NCBI GenBank assembly: GCA_015056795.1 | Contig: SVFO01000011.1 | Span: 49,577 to 113,576 of the forward strand | Reading direction: 5' to 3' | DNA: 64,000 nt | DNA from: Lachnospiraceae bacterium | Lineage (GTDB): Bacteria; Bacillota; Clostridia; Lachnospirales; Lachnospiraceae | In this document: positions 37,304 to 47,800 of the stretch, one piece after another | Layout of the letters: each line of letters begins with the position of its first letter | Position numbering within the stretch: the first letter of the stretch is position 1 | The notes under the pieces: generated by a model | The model's input: only the letters and a program-made list of their open reading frames with translations | Databases searched by the model: none | What the model was told of the DNA's origin: nothing | Made by a program: the position numbers and the translations under genes

Positions 37304-38596
37304 TTATTTCTTCAGAGGACTCTCACGATAGATAATGTCCTGTCTTCTAGGGCCGTTGCTGATCATGGTAATGGGATAACCGATCTGCTTCTCAATGAAC
37401 TCAATGTAGTTACGGCAGTTCTCGGGAAGCTCCTCATACTTCGTAATTCCGCGAATGTCACACTTCCAGCCAGGCAGGGTCTTCAGTACGGGCTTCGCCT
37501 TCTCAAGGAGATGCGTAACGGGGAATTCCGTGGTCACCTTTCCGTCAATGTCATAGCCTACGCACACGGGAATCTCATCCAGATATCCAAGCACGTCCAA
37601 TACCGTAAATGCAACGTCCGTGGTTCCCTGCAGGCGACAGCCATACTTGGAAGCAACACAGTCGAACCATCCCATTCTACGAGGACGACCCGTGGTTGCG
37701 CCGTACTCACCGCCGTCACCGCCACGACGACGAAGCTCATCTGCTTCCTCTCCAAAGATCTCGGAAACAAAAGCACCTGCTCCTACTGCGGAGGAATATG
37801 CCTTACATACTGTAACAACCTGCTTGATCTCATAGGGAGGGATGCCAGCACCGATGGCGCCATAGGCTGCCAGCGTGGAGGAAGACGTTACCATGGGATA
37901 AATGCCATGATCGGGATCCTTTAAGGTACCAAGCTGACCCTCTAACAGAATGGTCTTTCCATCCTTCAAAGCCTGATTCAGGAAGGAGGAAACGTCGCAT
38001 ACGTACGGCTCGATCATCTGACGATACTCATGAAGGGTTTCCAGCAGCTCCTTAGGATCTATCTCGGGCTTATTGTAAAGATACTTCAGCGTCACGTTCT
38101 TTAACGCGCAAACATTCTTTACCTTCTCTTCCAATCCCTCTTCGTCAAACAGTTCATTTACCTGAAAGCCGATCTTTGCGTACTTATCGGAATAAAAGGG
38201 TGCGATACCCGACTTCGTTGATCCAAAGGATCTTCCGCCAAGACGCTCCTCCTCATATTGGTCAAAAAGAATGTGATATGGCATTACGATCTGGCAACGA
38301 TCAGATACCAAAATCTTAGGCATGGGCACGTTTCTCTCAACGATGGATTGAATCTCCTTGAAAAGAACAGGAATATTGAGTGCCACGCCGTTACCGATCA
38401 CGCTGGTCGTATGTCCATAAAATACGCCGGAAGGAAGCGTGTGCAATGCAAATTTGCCATAGCAGTTTACGATGGTGTGGCCTGCATTTGCGCCGCCCTG
38501 AAAGCGCACGATTATGTCCGCCTTCTCCGCCATCATGTCCGTGATTTTTCCTTTTCCTTCGTCGCCCCAGTTTGCTCCAACTACTGCTTTAACCAT
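37304..38596 (-). CDS. purA: Adenylosuccinate synthetase
   Basis: 430 residues. Joins IMP and aspartate, using GTP, on the way to AMP. The N-terminal GANWGDEGKGKITD P-loop, the GGANAGHT loop, GTLKDPDHGIYPMVTSSS and GRPRRMGWFD are conserved PurA motifs; length is normal. It has a strong AAGGAGG site 6 bases before the ATG. It is fourth in an operon with purC, purB and a PurF-like gene, an arrangement that puts PurA and PurB, the two AMP-branch enzymes, together. Confidence 0.96.
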   Translation of the reverse strand: MVKAVVGANWGDEGKGKITDMMAEKADIIVRFQGGANAGHTIVNCYGKFALHTLPSGVFYGHTTSVIGNGVALNIPVLFKEIQSIVERNVPMPKILVSDRCQIVMPYHILFDQYEEERLGGRSFGSTKSGIAPFYSDKYAKIGFQVNELFDEEGLEEKVKNVCALKNVTLKYLYNKPEIDPKELLETLHEYRQMIEPYVCDVSSFLNQALKDGKTILLEGQLGTLKDPDHGIYPMVTSSSTLAAYGAIGAGIPPYEIKQVVTVCKAYSSAVGAGAFVSEIFGEEADELRRRGGDGGEYGATTGRPRRMGWFDCVASKYGCRLQGTTDVAFTVLDVLGYLDEIPVCVGYDIDGKVTTEFPVTHLLEKAKPVLKTLPGWKCDIRGITKYEELPENCRNYIEFIEKQIGYPITMISNGPRRQDIIYRESPLKK

Positions 38597-38695
38597 TTAG
38601 GTCCTCCTTCTTTACTCGGCCGCGCTTCGCTTGATCCCGCAGCCGTTAACTCATGCATCTCTATACGCTATCTGTTGCGGGCCTGATCGACCGGA

Positions 38696-40114
38696 TCACT
38701 CCCTGCCATCCCAGCAATAGGTACAAAGCTTACTCTCATCAATTCCGACGGACTTCACCATGTCATCCAATCTGTGGAAGTGAAGCGTCGTGAAATTCAG
38801 TTGCTTACCGATCCGCATTACCATGTCATTATATTCATTCGTATTGGGATCAACATACTTTTTCAAATCAATCTTGAGTCCTTCCTGCTCCATTTCCTTC
38901 AGTACTCTTCTGGAAATCAGGTCCATCTCAGAGGTGGATCTGGAGAAGTTTAGGTACTTACAGCCAAACAGCAGTGGAGGACATGCGGGACGAATATGTA
39001 CCTCCTTCGCACCGCTCTGATACAAAAACTCCGTCGTCTCGCGAAGCTGCGTGCCTCTTACGATGGAATCATCAATCAGGAGCAGGCTCTTTCCCTGAAT
39101 TAGGTCATGTACGGGAATCAGCTTCATCTTTGCGATCAGGTTTCTCTGCGTCTGCATCGTCGGCATAAAGGATCTCGGCCAGGTCGGCGTATACTTGATA
39201 AAGGGTCTGGAGAACGGAATTCCGGATTCATTCGCATAACCGATGGCATGAGCCGTTCCCGAATCAGGAACGCCTGCAACAATGTCCGGCTTAACGTTAT
39301 CCCTTCCGGCGTCTCTTCTTGCCAGCGCAGCACCGCAATTATAACGCATCTGCTCTACGCTGATTCCCTCATACGATGAGGACGGATATCCGTAATAAAT
39401 CCAAAGGAAGGTACAAATCTTCATGTCCTTTCCAGGATTCACCAATGTCTTTACGCCTTCAGGCGTTACGACAACCACCTCACCAGGTCCTAATTCCTTA
39501 CAATCCTCGTAGCCAAGGTTTAAGTAAGCAAAGCTTTCAAAGGAAATACAGTGTGCATCTGCCTTCTTACCAATCACGACAGGGGTTCTGCCAAGGCGAT
39601 CCCTTGCCGCGTAGATGCCGAGGGGCGTCAGGATCATGATGCTCATGGAGCCCTCAATGACTTCCTGTGCATAGCGAATGCCATCCACAAAATTGTCCTT
39701 TTGATTGATCAGCGCCGCAACCAGCTCCGTTGCATTGATTTCACCGCTGCTCATCTCCATGAAATGAGAGAGGCCATTGTCGAAGATCTGCTTCGTCAGT
39801 GCTTCGGTGTTATTAATTTTACCAACGGTCGTAATGGCATAGGTACCGTGGTGGGATCTCATGAGAAGGGGCTGGGGCTCATAGTCGGAAATGCATCCGA
39901 TGCCCAGATTACCTTCCATGGAATTTACGTCATGGTCAAATTTCGTTCGAAAGGGAGCGTTTTCAATGTTGTGGATTGCACGGTCAAAGCCCTTGTTCTT
40001 ACTGTAAACCACCATACCTGCGCGGCGAGTTCCCAAGTGGGAATGATAGTCCGTTCCGAAGAACAGGTCAAAGGTACAATCCTCTTTTGCAGCAACTCCA
40101 AAAAAACCACCCAT
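38696..40114 (-). CDS. PurF-like phosphoribosyltransferase lacking the catalytic N-terminal cysteine
   Basis: 472 residues. The overall layout is that of glutamine PRPP amidotransferase: an Ntn-type glutaminase-like domain (1-235), then a type I phosphoribosyltransferase domain with PRPP loop LLLIDDSIVRGTQLRETT. However, the mature protein begins MGGFFGVA, where PurF and other Ntn glutaminases have Met-Cys-Gly; the Cys nucleophile is Gly here. A good AAGGAGA before this ATG shows it is the real start. Cys in KICTF, RPACPPLLFGC and KLCTYC may bind an Fe-S cluster, as in Bacillus PurF. It might use free ammonia, or do something else; see findings. Third in the pur operon. Confidence 0.85.
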   Translation of the reverse strand: MGGFFGVAAKEDCTFDLFFGTDYHSHLGTRRAGMVVYSKNKGFDRAIHNIENAPFRTKFDHDVNSMEGNLGIGCISDYEPQPLLMRSHHGTYAITTVGKINNTEALTKQIFDNGLSHFMEMSSGEINATELVAALINQKDNFVDGIRYAQEVIEGSMSIMILTPLGIYAARDRLGRTPVVIGKKADAHCISFESFAYLNLGYEDCKELGPGEVVVVTPEGVKTLVNPGKDMKICTFLWIYYGYPSSSYEGISVEQMRYNCGAALARRDAGRDNVKPDIVAGVPDSGTAHAIGYANESGIPFSRPFIKYTPTWPRSFMPTMQTQRNLIAKMKLIPVHDLIQGKSLLLIDDSIVRGTQLRETTEFLYQSGAKEVHIRPACPPLLFGCKYLNFSRSTSEMDLISRRVLKEMEQEGLKIDLKKYVDPNTNEYNDMVMRIGKQLNFTTLHFHRLDDMVKSVGIDESKLCTYCWDGRE

Positions 40115-40147
40115 AGTAAGTCTCCTTGTATAAAAATGTTGTTTTAT

Positions 40148-41599
40148 TTAGACGTTGATCTCTGCCTTGACTCCAAGGAGATCCTTGTTCGCGTCGAGGA
40201 TGGGACGAATGACGTTGGTGAGGAAGGTGTCAACCTGGATGGCACTGCGGCCAACGTAACGGGACGGATCCATGCACTTCTGGAGATCCTCGAGGCTGAG
40301 GCCAAAGGCGGGATCAGCGGCGATGAGCTCAAGCAGGTTGTTCTCCTTACCCTCTACCTTGACATTGCGGCCAGCTTCCATGGAAAGCTCACGAATGCGC
40401 TCATGGAGCTCCTGACGGTTGCCACCGTTCTTTACGGCATCCATCATGATGTTTTCCGTAGCCATGAAGGGAAGCTCGCTGCGAAGACGCTTCTCAATGA
40501 CCTTCGGGTATACAACAAGGCCGTCCACGACATTCAGGCAAAGATCCAAAATTCCGTCGATGGCAAGGAAGCCCTCGGGAATGGAAAGTCTCTTGTTTGC
40601 GGAGTCATCCAGGGTTCTCTCAAACCACTGGGTTGCGGAGGTAATGGCAGGATTCAATGCATCCACCATCACATATCTTGAAAGGGAAGCGATTCTCTCA
40701 CTTCTCATGGGATTTCTCTTGTAAGCCATCGCGGAGGAACCGATCTGGGTCTTCTCGAAGGGCTCTTCCACTTCCTTCAGGTGCTGGAGCAGACGAATGT
40801 CATTACTCATCTTGTGTGCGCTTGCAGCAATGCCTGCGAGCACGTTCGCCACTCTCGTGTCAACCTTTCTGGAATAGGTCTGTCCAGACACGGGATAGCA
40901 CTGCGTGAAGCCCATCTTTGCAGCGATCATGGGATCAATCTTGTCGATGGTCTCCTGATCTCCGTTAAAGAGCTCCAGGAAGGAAGCCTGCGTACCAGTG
41001 GTTCCCTTGGAACCAAGCAGCTTCATCGTGGAGAGTACGTGATCCAGATCCTCTAAGTCCAGAGAAAACTCCTGCAACCAAAGGGTTGCACGCTTACCTA
41101 CGGTCGTAGGCTGCGCGGGCTGGAAATGCGTAAATGCCAAGGTAGGCTGTGCCTTATACTTCTCAGCGAAGTCTGCCAGCTCCTTCATGACGTTGATCAG
41201 CTTCTTGCGAACCAGCTTCAAGGCCTCCGTCATCACGATAATGTCAGTATTATCTCCCACGTAGCAGCTTGTCGCACCAAGGTGAATGATGCCTGCTGCC
41301 TTCGGGCACTGCTGTCCATAGGCATACACATGGCTCATGACGTCGTGGCGAACAACCTTCTCGCGCGCCTGTGCCACGTCATAGTTGATGTCCTCGGCAT
41401 GTGCCTTCAGCTCATCGATCTGCTCCTGGGTGATGACGGGCTTTCCATTCTGGGAAAGACCGAGCTCCATCTCCGTTTCAGCCAAAGCAATCCAAAGCTT
41501 TCTCCAGGTTCTGAACTTCATGTCAGGGGAAAAGATAAATTGCATTTCCTTGCTGGCATAACGCTCTGACAAAGGGCTCTGATATCTGTCAGTACTCAT
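40148..41599 (-). CDS. purB: Adenylosuccinate lyase
   Basis: 483 residues. Cleaves SAICAR to AICAR and fumarate, and adenylosuccinate to AMP. The fumarase/lyase signature GSSAMAYKRNPMRSE is clear, with HLGATSCYVGDNTD and THFQPAQPTTVGKRA as further conserved stretches. Length fits the longer PurB subgroup (around 480 residues). AAGGAGA is just before the ATG. It overlaps nothing and is 33 bases from the PurF-like gene and 92 bases after purC. Confidence 0.95.
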   Translation of the reverse strand: MSTDRYQSPLSERYASKEMQFIFSPDMKFRTWRKLWIALAETEMELGLSQNGKPVITQEQIDELKAHAEDINYDVAQAREKVVRHDVMSHVYAYGQQCPKAAGIIHLGATSCYVGDNTDIIVMTEALKLVRKKLINVMKELADFAEKYKAQPTLAFTHFQPAQPTTVGKRATLWLQEFSLDLEDLDHVLSTMKLLGSKGTTGTQASFLELFNGDQETIDKIDPMIAAKMGFTQCYPVSGQTYSRKVDTRVANVLAGIAASAHKMSNDIRLLQHLKEVEEPFEKTQIGSSAMAYKRNPMRSERIASLSRYVMVDALNPAITSATQWFERTLDDSANKRLSIPEGFLAIDGILDLCLNVVDGLVVYPKVIEKRLRSELPFMATENIMMDAVKNGGNRQELHERIRELSMEAGRNVKVEGKENNLLELIAADPAFGLSLEDLQKCMDPSRYVGRSAIQVDTFLTNVIRPILDANKDLLGVKAEINV

Positions 41600-41642
41600 T
41601 CCTAATCTCCTTTTTGTTTTCTATCCTCTTAGAACCGCCAAA

Positions 41643-41681
41643 GCCCAAGGTGCCTACGCCTTTGTAAGCGTTGCCTTGGGC
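41643..41681 (-). other. Intercistronic hairpin between purC and purB
   Basis: GCCCAAGG (41643-41650) pairs with CCTTGGGC (41674-41681); an inner ACGC/GCGT helix continues the stem. There is no T run, so it may be a processing site or an mRNA stabiliser that tunes purC versus purB rather than a terminator. Confidence 0.5.
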
Positions 41682-41691
41682 CATGATTTGC

Positions 41692-42561
41692 TTATGCTAA
41701 TTTCTTACCCGTCAGGAGCTCATAGCCCTGCAGGTACTTGTCGATGGTCTTCTGAACAATCTCCTCGGGAAGCGTCCAGTCATGATCATGGGACTTCAGC
41801 CAGTCTCTTGCGAACTGCTTGTCGAAGGAAGGCTGTGCGTGACCAGGCTCGTATCCTTCTGCGGGCCAGAAGCGGGAGCTGTCAGGCGTCAGCATCTCGT
41901 CACCAAGAACGATGTTGCCATCCTCGTCAAGACCAAACTCAAATTTCGTGTCAGCAATGATAATGCCCTTGGTCAAGGCATAGTCTGCGCACTTTTTATA
42001 TAATGCAATGGTGTAATCGCGAAGCTTGGATGCGTATTCCTCACCCTTTCCAGGGAAACGCTTCTCAAGATATGCCACGCTCTGCTCATAGGAGATGTTC
42101 TCGTCGTGGTCACCGATCTCAGCCTTCGTGGAAGGGGTATAGATCGGCTCAGGAAGCTTATCGGATTCCTTTAAGCCCTCGGGAAGCTTAATGCCACATA
42201 CCGTGCCGTCCTTTACATAGCTTGCCCAGCCGCTGCCAGTGATGTAGCCTCTGACAATACACTCCACGGGAAGCATGTTCAGCTTCTTGCACATCATGCT
42301 GTTTCCGTCAAACTTCGGCTGCTGGAAGAACTCCGGCATGTCCTTGACGTCCACGGAAATCATGTGATTCGGGATGATGTCCTTCGTCATGTCAAACCAA
42401 AACTTAGACATCTGCGTCAATACGGTACCTTTCTTGGTCACAATGTTGTGAAGAATTACGTCAAAACAACTGATGCGATCCGTGGCAACCATGATCAGGC
42501 TGTCGCCGTTGTCATAGATTTCACGCACTTTTCCCTCTTTGATGGGCTTTAGCTCCTGCAT
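41692..42561 (-). CDS. purC: SAICAR synthetase (phosphoribosylaminoimidazole-succinocarboxamide synthase)
   Basis: 289 residues. Adds aspartate to CAIR with ATP in purine synthesis. KEGKVREIYDNGD, DRISCFDVIL, ECIVRGYITGSGW and DTKFEFGLDEDG are family motifs; the longer form (near 290 residues) resembles the yeast Ade1 type rather than the 237-residue E. coli type. GAGGTAAACAAA precedes the ATG. It is first in the purC-purB-purF-like-purA-HAD operon. Confidence 0.95.
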   Translation of the reverse strand: MQELKPIKEGKVREIYDNGDSLIMVATDRISCFDVILHNIVTKKGTVLTQMSKFWFDMTKDIIPNHMISVDVKDMPEFFQQPKFDGNSMMCKKLNMLPVECIVRGYITGSGWASYVKDGTVCGIKLPEGLKESDKLPEPIYTPSTKAEIGDHDENISYEQSVAYLEKRFPGKGEEYASKLRDYTIALYKKCADYALTKGIIIADTKFEFGLDEDGNIVLGDEMLTPDSSRFWPAEGYEPGHAQPSFDKQFARDWLKSHDHDWTLPEEIVQKTIDKYLQGYELLTGKKLA

Positions 42562-42602
42562 TTTGTTTACCTCACTCTCTTAGAAATAAAAACCACTTAA
42601 TA

Positions 42603-42631
42603 AGATAACCACGTTTCAAAAAAATTTTCAA
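42603..42631 (-). promoter_or_regulatory. Putative promoter of the pur operon
   Basis: Minus strand TTGAAA (42626-42631), 17 bases, TTATCT (42603-42608), about 40 bases before the purC ATG, in an AT-rich gap of 119 bases. I saw no purine riboswitch pattern or PurR box there. Confidence 0.5.
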
Positions 42632-42680
42632 TAGAAAAATCCTAGAAATTTCGGCAAAAATCTACAAATTTTTTGTGGAA

Positions 42681-43535
42681 TCATTCGCTAACGCTGAAAC
42701 GATACTGATTCTTTAAATTCTCGCAAAGTCTGGCGCCTTCCTCCAGATACCTCCGCTCGTCCCCCGCTTCCTTGATCTCGCGGCGTTCCCTGAGCATGAG
42801 CTCCTCAGGCTGTAGCCTAAAGTCACGGCGCAGCTCCTCCATCTTCTTCTCAAGCTCGAGCGTCAGCTCATAATGCTCCATCTCTCCAGAGGCAAAGCTG
42901 ACATACTGACTCTCAGGAAGATCCAGACGCTTTGTCGCCAGGAAGCAGAGATATTCCTCCTCCTTGCCCGAGATCCGGTACGCCGAAAGGAAGCTGTCGC
43001 CAGCCTGGCCATAGAGCATCAACCTCGCATAGGCCACGCCCTTGTTGTGATAAATGTTTGCCTTCAGCTCATCGCTCGGAATCGCCAGACCCATCTCGCC
43101 AAACTCCTCCCACTTGATGAGAAGTCCGTCATAGCCGCGGATGGCCGCCACGTATTTCTTCTTTTTCGCGAGATAATCCACCTGCTCCTTCCGCTTTTCG
43201 ATGCCCGACAGCCCTGCCCCCTTCTTCAGGATTTGATCGACCTGACGAATGGTTTCTACGTCATAAAGGCCAACATATTGCAGAATGGCGCATACAAAGG
43301 TACTGAGGGACCCCTGTCTGTGTACCATCGGGTAAAGCAGGTCTGCCAGCTCAGGCAGGGCGCAGCGCTCGCGAATCCACTTCAGCAGCGTGTCACTCAT
43401 GATGGAGCTGTCGAGAAGGAATGCATTCTCCTTTAGTCCATAGCACAGCTCCTCCATACAATAGACTCTCAGCTCCAGTCCCTGGATCACATATGGAACG
43501 GAGGAATACTCCCCCACGCAAAGATATGCCTGCAT
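42681..43535 (-). CDS. Helical TPR-like protein of unknown function
   Basis: 284 residues, no signal peptide. Most of it is alpha-helical; a TPR-like pair is visible around residues 165-195 (ANIYHNKGVAYARLML and AGDSFLSAYRISGKEEEY), and the C-terminal 70 residues are a charged coiled-coil. The N-terminal 60 residues look like a small alpha/beta domain. I do not recognise a family. It is the third gene of a unit with the actin-fold ATPase (12 bases away) and the large helical-repeat protein, with an AGGAGG ribosome site 8 bases before the ATG. Confidence 0.75.
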   Translation of the reverse strand: MQAYLCVGEYSSVPYVIQGLELRVYCMEELCYGLKENAFLLDSSIMSDTLLKWIRERCALPELADLLYPMVHRQGSLSTFVCAILQYVGLYDVETIRQVDQILKKGAGLSGIEKRKEQVDYLAKKKKYVAAIRGYDGLLIKWEEFGEMGLAIPSDELKANIYHNKGVAYARLMLYGQAGDSFLSAYRISGKEEEYLCFLATKRLDLPESQYVSFASGEMEHYELTLELEKKMEELRRDFRLQPEELMLRERREIKEAGDERRYLEEGARLCENLKNQYRFSVSE

Positions 43536-43547
43536 AACTGTTGCCTC

Positions 43548-44825
43548 CTAGTCTAATGTTACGTCCATTTCCCAGATTCTGTTTTCCGAGATGCGGAACT
43601 CTCCGAACCCAAGATCCAAAAACTGCGCGTGAAGGACATTCTCTGCCTTCATGCTAAGCTCCATGCGAATGCGGGACACGTCGCCCTCCAGCCCATCCAG
43701 CACCAAGGGGTGAACATTCTTTCCGCCGCCCACAAGACTGGTTGCCGTCAGTTCAATCGTCTGATCCTCCCGCAAATAAAATTCGCGCGTCGTCGTTGCC
43801 TTTTTCCAATCCGTTCCAGCATCCAAAAGCGCCAGATAGCTGTTCTCTCCCTGTCTATAAATATTCATGCCAATATTACTCTTTAGCTTGTCATCCCCAA
43901 GGAAAACATAGTTCCCCGTGACCTCGCTGGGCTTATAATGCTCCAGCATGCCATGGCAGGCACCCTTGCAGAACAGGTTGTTGCCAAGGAAGATTCTTCG
44001 GCGGTCACACAAAAACCGCAGGGATTCCTTCAGCCAATCCTCGGAAAAATCATCGCCGATCAGATAAACGGAACCAACCCTGCCCATGCCAAGCTTTTCC
44101 TTGGCCAGCTCCAAGAAGGTATGATCCAGAATCTGATTTCCGATCTCCTCCTTCGTCGCCAGGGATTCTCTGGTCGGGAATTCCTCCTCTTCCCTGTGAA
44201 TAAAGGTGACCACTGGCTTCGTCCTTCGATTACACTCCATCCGATAGCAGATCATCCTGTTTCCCTGATAGTGAAAGAGGACAGATGGCTCCTTCCAGAG
44301 CTCTCCCGATTGATGTACCAGATAGTCATAATAGCTTTCCTGATGGGACTGATACAGGATCTTCTCCGCCTTTAGGCGAAGGTTTGCCGCAACCTTGTCA
44401 AGAACCGCCGTGACCGTCTGATCCATCTGATCACAGGTGATCATCAGCGCCTCAATCTTCTCCGAGCCAGCCGCGCCCTGCAGCATGCCAAGACTACGCT
44501 TAAAGAACAGCGTAAGAAGCGCCACGGGATCATATTCCTTCCCGTCAATCTGAATGGCCTCGCCGTCCAAGGCCAGCCGCAGCAGGTGTTCCACGAGAAT
44601 TCCCTGCTGTTCCTCCGCATACTGTAGCGCCTCTTTTCCGTAATACCACTGGTTTACGCCTGCGCGCTTACAGAGCACCGTGGGAATGCTAAAGGACTCC
44701 GACCCAGCGACGGAGGAGACGGTCTCCACCTGACTGCCAGCCGCGTTACAATAGCTGATCTGCGCATAATCCCAGCCCAAATCATAGCCCACGATTAATT
44801 TCTGATTATTGCCAATTTTAAGCAT
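43548..44825 (-). CDS. Actin/Hsp70-fold ATPase-like protein (DUF5716-like)
   Basis: 425 residues, no signal peptide. The N-terminal VGYDLGWDYAQISY (phosphate-1 type D-L-G), then IPTVLCKR and WYYGKEALQYA, imitate the first subdomain of DnaK/actin-type ATPases. VGSVYLIGDDFSEDWL is a possible phosphate-2/adenosine segment. Homologues in Lachnospiraceae are, from memory, annotated as DUF5716. It lacks a substrate-binding domain like DnaK's, though the last 130 residues are beta-rich. It probably acts as an ATP switch with the two flanking genes. Clear GGGGAGG site before the ATG. Confidence 0.72.
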   Translation of the reverse strand: MLKIGNNQKLIVGYDLGWDYAQISYCNAAGSQVETVSSVAGSESFSIPTVLCKRAGVNQWYYGKEALQYAEEQQGILVEHLLRLALDGEAIQIDGKEYDPVALLTLFFKRSLGMLQGAAGSEKIEALMITCDQMDQTVTAVLDKVAANLRLKAEKILYQSHQESYYDYLVHQSGELWKEPSVLFHYQGNRMICYRMECNRRTKPVVTFIHREEEEFPTRESLATKEEIGNQILDHTFLELAKEKLGMGRVGSVYLIGDDFSEDWLKESLRFLCDRRRIFLGNNLFCKGACHGMLEHYKPSEVTGNYVFLGDDKLKSNIGMNIYRQGENSYLALLDAGTDWKKATTTREFYLREDQTIELTATSLVGGGKNVHPLVLDGLEGDVSRIRMELSMKAENVLHAQFLDLGFGEFRISENRIWEMDVTLD

Positions 44826-44850
44826 CTGCGTCCTCCCCGAAGGCTCCGCC

Positions 44851-47800
44851 TTATCTCATGGTAAAGAGCTTCTCGCCGCAAAATTCTTTGAAATAATACT
44901 GTTCCAACTGCTCGTCCAGGGCATCCCCGTCGCGCATGCCCTGACTGATGACCATGTCGTTGATCATGCCATACTTGGTTCCCGCATTTTCCTTCTCGGT
45001 CTCATAGCCCTGCAGGCTTCCGCTGATCGTCATGGTCTCCTCTCCGTCATGTTCTTCAGTGATATAGTATTGCAGCGTCTCCCCAAAGAACAATACAAAC
45101 TCCCGACAGCAAATTCCCCAGAAGACGTCACGCATGTTCTCGGATAAGTATTCCTGCGCGGAACCACCCTCCTGCGTAATGACGTAATGGATACGTGCAC
45201 GTCCGCCTGGCCTCGTGCGATATTCCACGATCACCTTGTCCGCAAGCTCGCCAAGAAGATGCTTTTGGTGCTTGAGCTTTCGATAAAACTCGAAATGAAT
45301 TTTCTCCGACATCATCTCGCGTAGGAAGGCATCCAGTGCGCCATCCACCTCGCGGGAAATCTCCGACGGATTCTCGGCATAGAACTTAAGGAAGGCCAGC
45401 TTGCAGACCTTCGGCAGTCCGCCCTCCCAGCGGGCACCGTCCAGCATGGTCCGCATGCAGACGCCGTCCACGGGCTTCTCCCGCACGAAATAATCATAGC
45501 TGCCCTGAATCACATATGCCTTGATCACGGATGATTCGCCAGCATTGCGATAATAATCCTCAAAGATGACGGAGCGCTCCGATACATAGCCTCCCGTGTA
45601 GACCATCTGAACCAAAATACGCTCTTCCAGGGCCGTCACGTCCAAGGAATTCTCGCGCATCTCCTTCCAGAGGTCGCGAAGCTCCTTCAATCGTCCCTGC
45701 CCATATTTACTAAGATAATCCAAGGCCGCTGCAGAAGCCTTTCCCCGATGGAACAGATAGTCGGCTGCCACCGTAATGCTGGCTTCCTCACCGCTTCCGT
45801 TTGCCAGAAGGCTTCCCAACAAGCGCGCCAGGGTATTGCCGTCCATAAAGTACGGCCCCAGCTCCTGCATCCACGCATAGACAAGCGCATAATTGCCGCG
45901 GAGTACCGCATATCTTGCAACCTCCATCCGCTCTTCCAGCGTCAGGGAAATGCTTGCAAATTGCATCAATACCTCGTCCATCTTCTCCAGCTTTTCTTCC
46001 TCGAAAAACTGCTTTAACAGGCGAAGACAGAAGGCCTTTTTCGTCTCGGGTGCAATACCGTCCCATGCGCACAAACGCAGGGCTCTCTCCGCGAGATCCT
46101 CCTCCAGGGGGCCTTCCTTTGCGCGCCCGATCAAATATAGGTCAAATTCGGGCACGAATACATTCTTATCCGTAAGCTCCGCGAGAAATAGCTCTGGCTG
46201 TAAATACGGCTCCACCTCGCTGGTAATCTCCTTCGTGAAGCGATTGCCATAGGCATCCTCAAATAACAGGCTATACTTCTCTCCATAGACGGGCGCACAT
46301 GCCTTACCACCGAGGATGGGGTATTCCAGACCCTGCCTGCTTCCCTTTGCATACAGGATCACCTTCTTCATTCGCTCATCCTTTACCCGAATCTTCGTTG
46401 CGAAGACCAGATGGATGACCGTTTCCGCATTCTGATCCGTAATCATTTCCGAGGTCAGCATTCTTGTATAAATTCTTGCCAAGTGCTTATTGATCCTGCC
46501 CTTTGCGACCTGCTCCACGACAAAATCACGACACTTTAGCACATATTTATCATACACGTCCGCAAACAGCACCTTATTGTCCAAAACATAATCGTACAGA
46601 AACGCACTGCGCTCATAATCCAGCTTATTTTGAAGGGAAAAATACAAAACTGCCGCCTTCGGCAGATTCTTTCGCTGCTCTGGATCCAGGGAGGACATAA
46701 ATGCCTCATACAAATTGGTCAGGCGAAGCTGCTCCTCCACGCCCTTTTCATACCAAGGAAGGGCCTTCGGTCCAATCACGCCGCCCCTTAAATATTGCTC
46801 ACAGAGGAACCTAACGATGCGCGCATCCTTCCGCTTCTTGTACAGGCTCTCAAGGATCCTGCAAAGGATTGGGGAATACTCCTTATTCTTCTCCATCAGC
46901 TCCAAGAAGCGTTCCGCCAAATCCGGGCTAAAATAATCCTGACGAATGCCAAAGAACAGCACCTGCCGTTCAAAGCCGCCAAGCCTTCTCAGCAGTGCGG
47001 GATTGCTCAAGTAAGCCTGCAGCGCCTCCACGTAAATTACATAGCTTCTGCAGCCCATCTCATACTGCCGTTCCATAAACCGAAGCTTCTCGGCAGGTCT
47101 CCCCGAAAACTCATCGGAAAGATATAAGAGCAGCCATGCAATTCTCCAGGATTCGGGATTCCTGTGATATAACGCTGTCACCTCATCCGTTACCCTCTGA
47201 ATTTCCTCCTCATCCCTGCTGATCAGGGTCGTAAGGTAGAGATAATATGCCCAGAGATCGTCCGTATATCGTCCCTTTTGATCCATCAGCTCCATGGCAT
47301 GCTCCAAAAGCCATTTCGCCTCATTTTGGGCATCCTCCGTAATCAAAAGCTGCGCCTTAAACAGGCACGGCATGGGATCCGTCTCATCTATGGTGATCAG
47401 CTTTTCCACGAGATTCCTTGTGCCAGAGAGCCAGCTGGAAAGTCCGATCTTCCGCGTACGAAACCGAACATATTGCTTCATGATGTCGACAATGGCCTGC
47501 TCACGCTCGAGCCTTGTCGCATTGACCAGATGCGTTACGCTGTTATTGACAACCACCTCTACCTCAAAGCTTGTAAAAGAATTGAAAAATAAAAGCTTCC
47601 CCTTGTTGACACCCTCCCCAAGCTTTGACGGGTCCACATAGAATGTCACCTTCGCGCGATTTCCAAAGAAGTCCGCCTCCGTTAGGAGCTCCTTCTCCAG
47701 GACGAGAAAGCTTCCCTCACACTCCATGTTGAGTGCGACATAGCCCCATCCGTTTTTCGTTATGTTCAGCTCATGTCCATTGGGGTGCCACTCCCCCTCC

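Noticed and set aside
39551..40681. 376-residue plus-strand frame spanning the PurF-like/purB junction
   Set aside because: It crosses two real genes on the other strand and shows no recognisable domain.
42562..42680. Possible purine riboswitch or PurR box before purC
   Set aside because: The AT-rich gap contains no conserved purine aptamer pattern and no inverted repeat of PurR type that I could identify.
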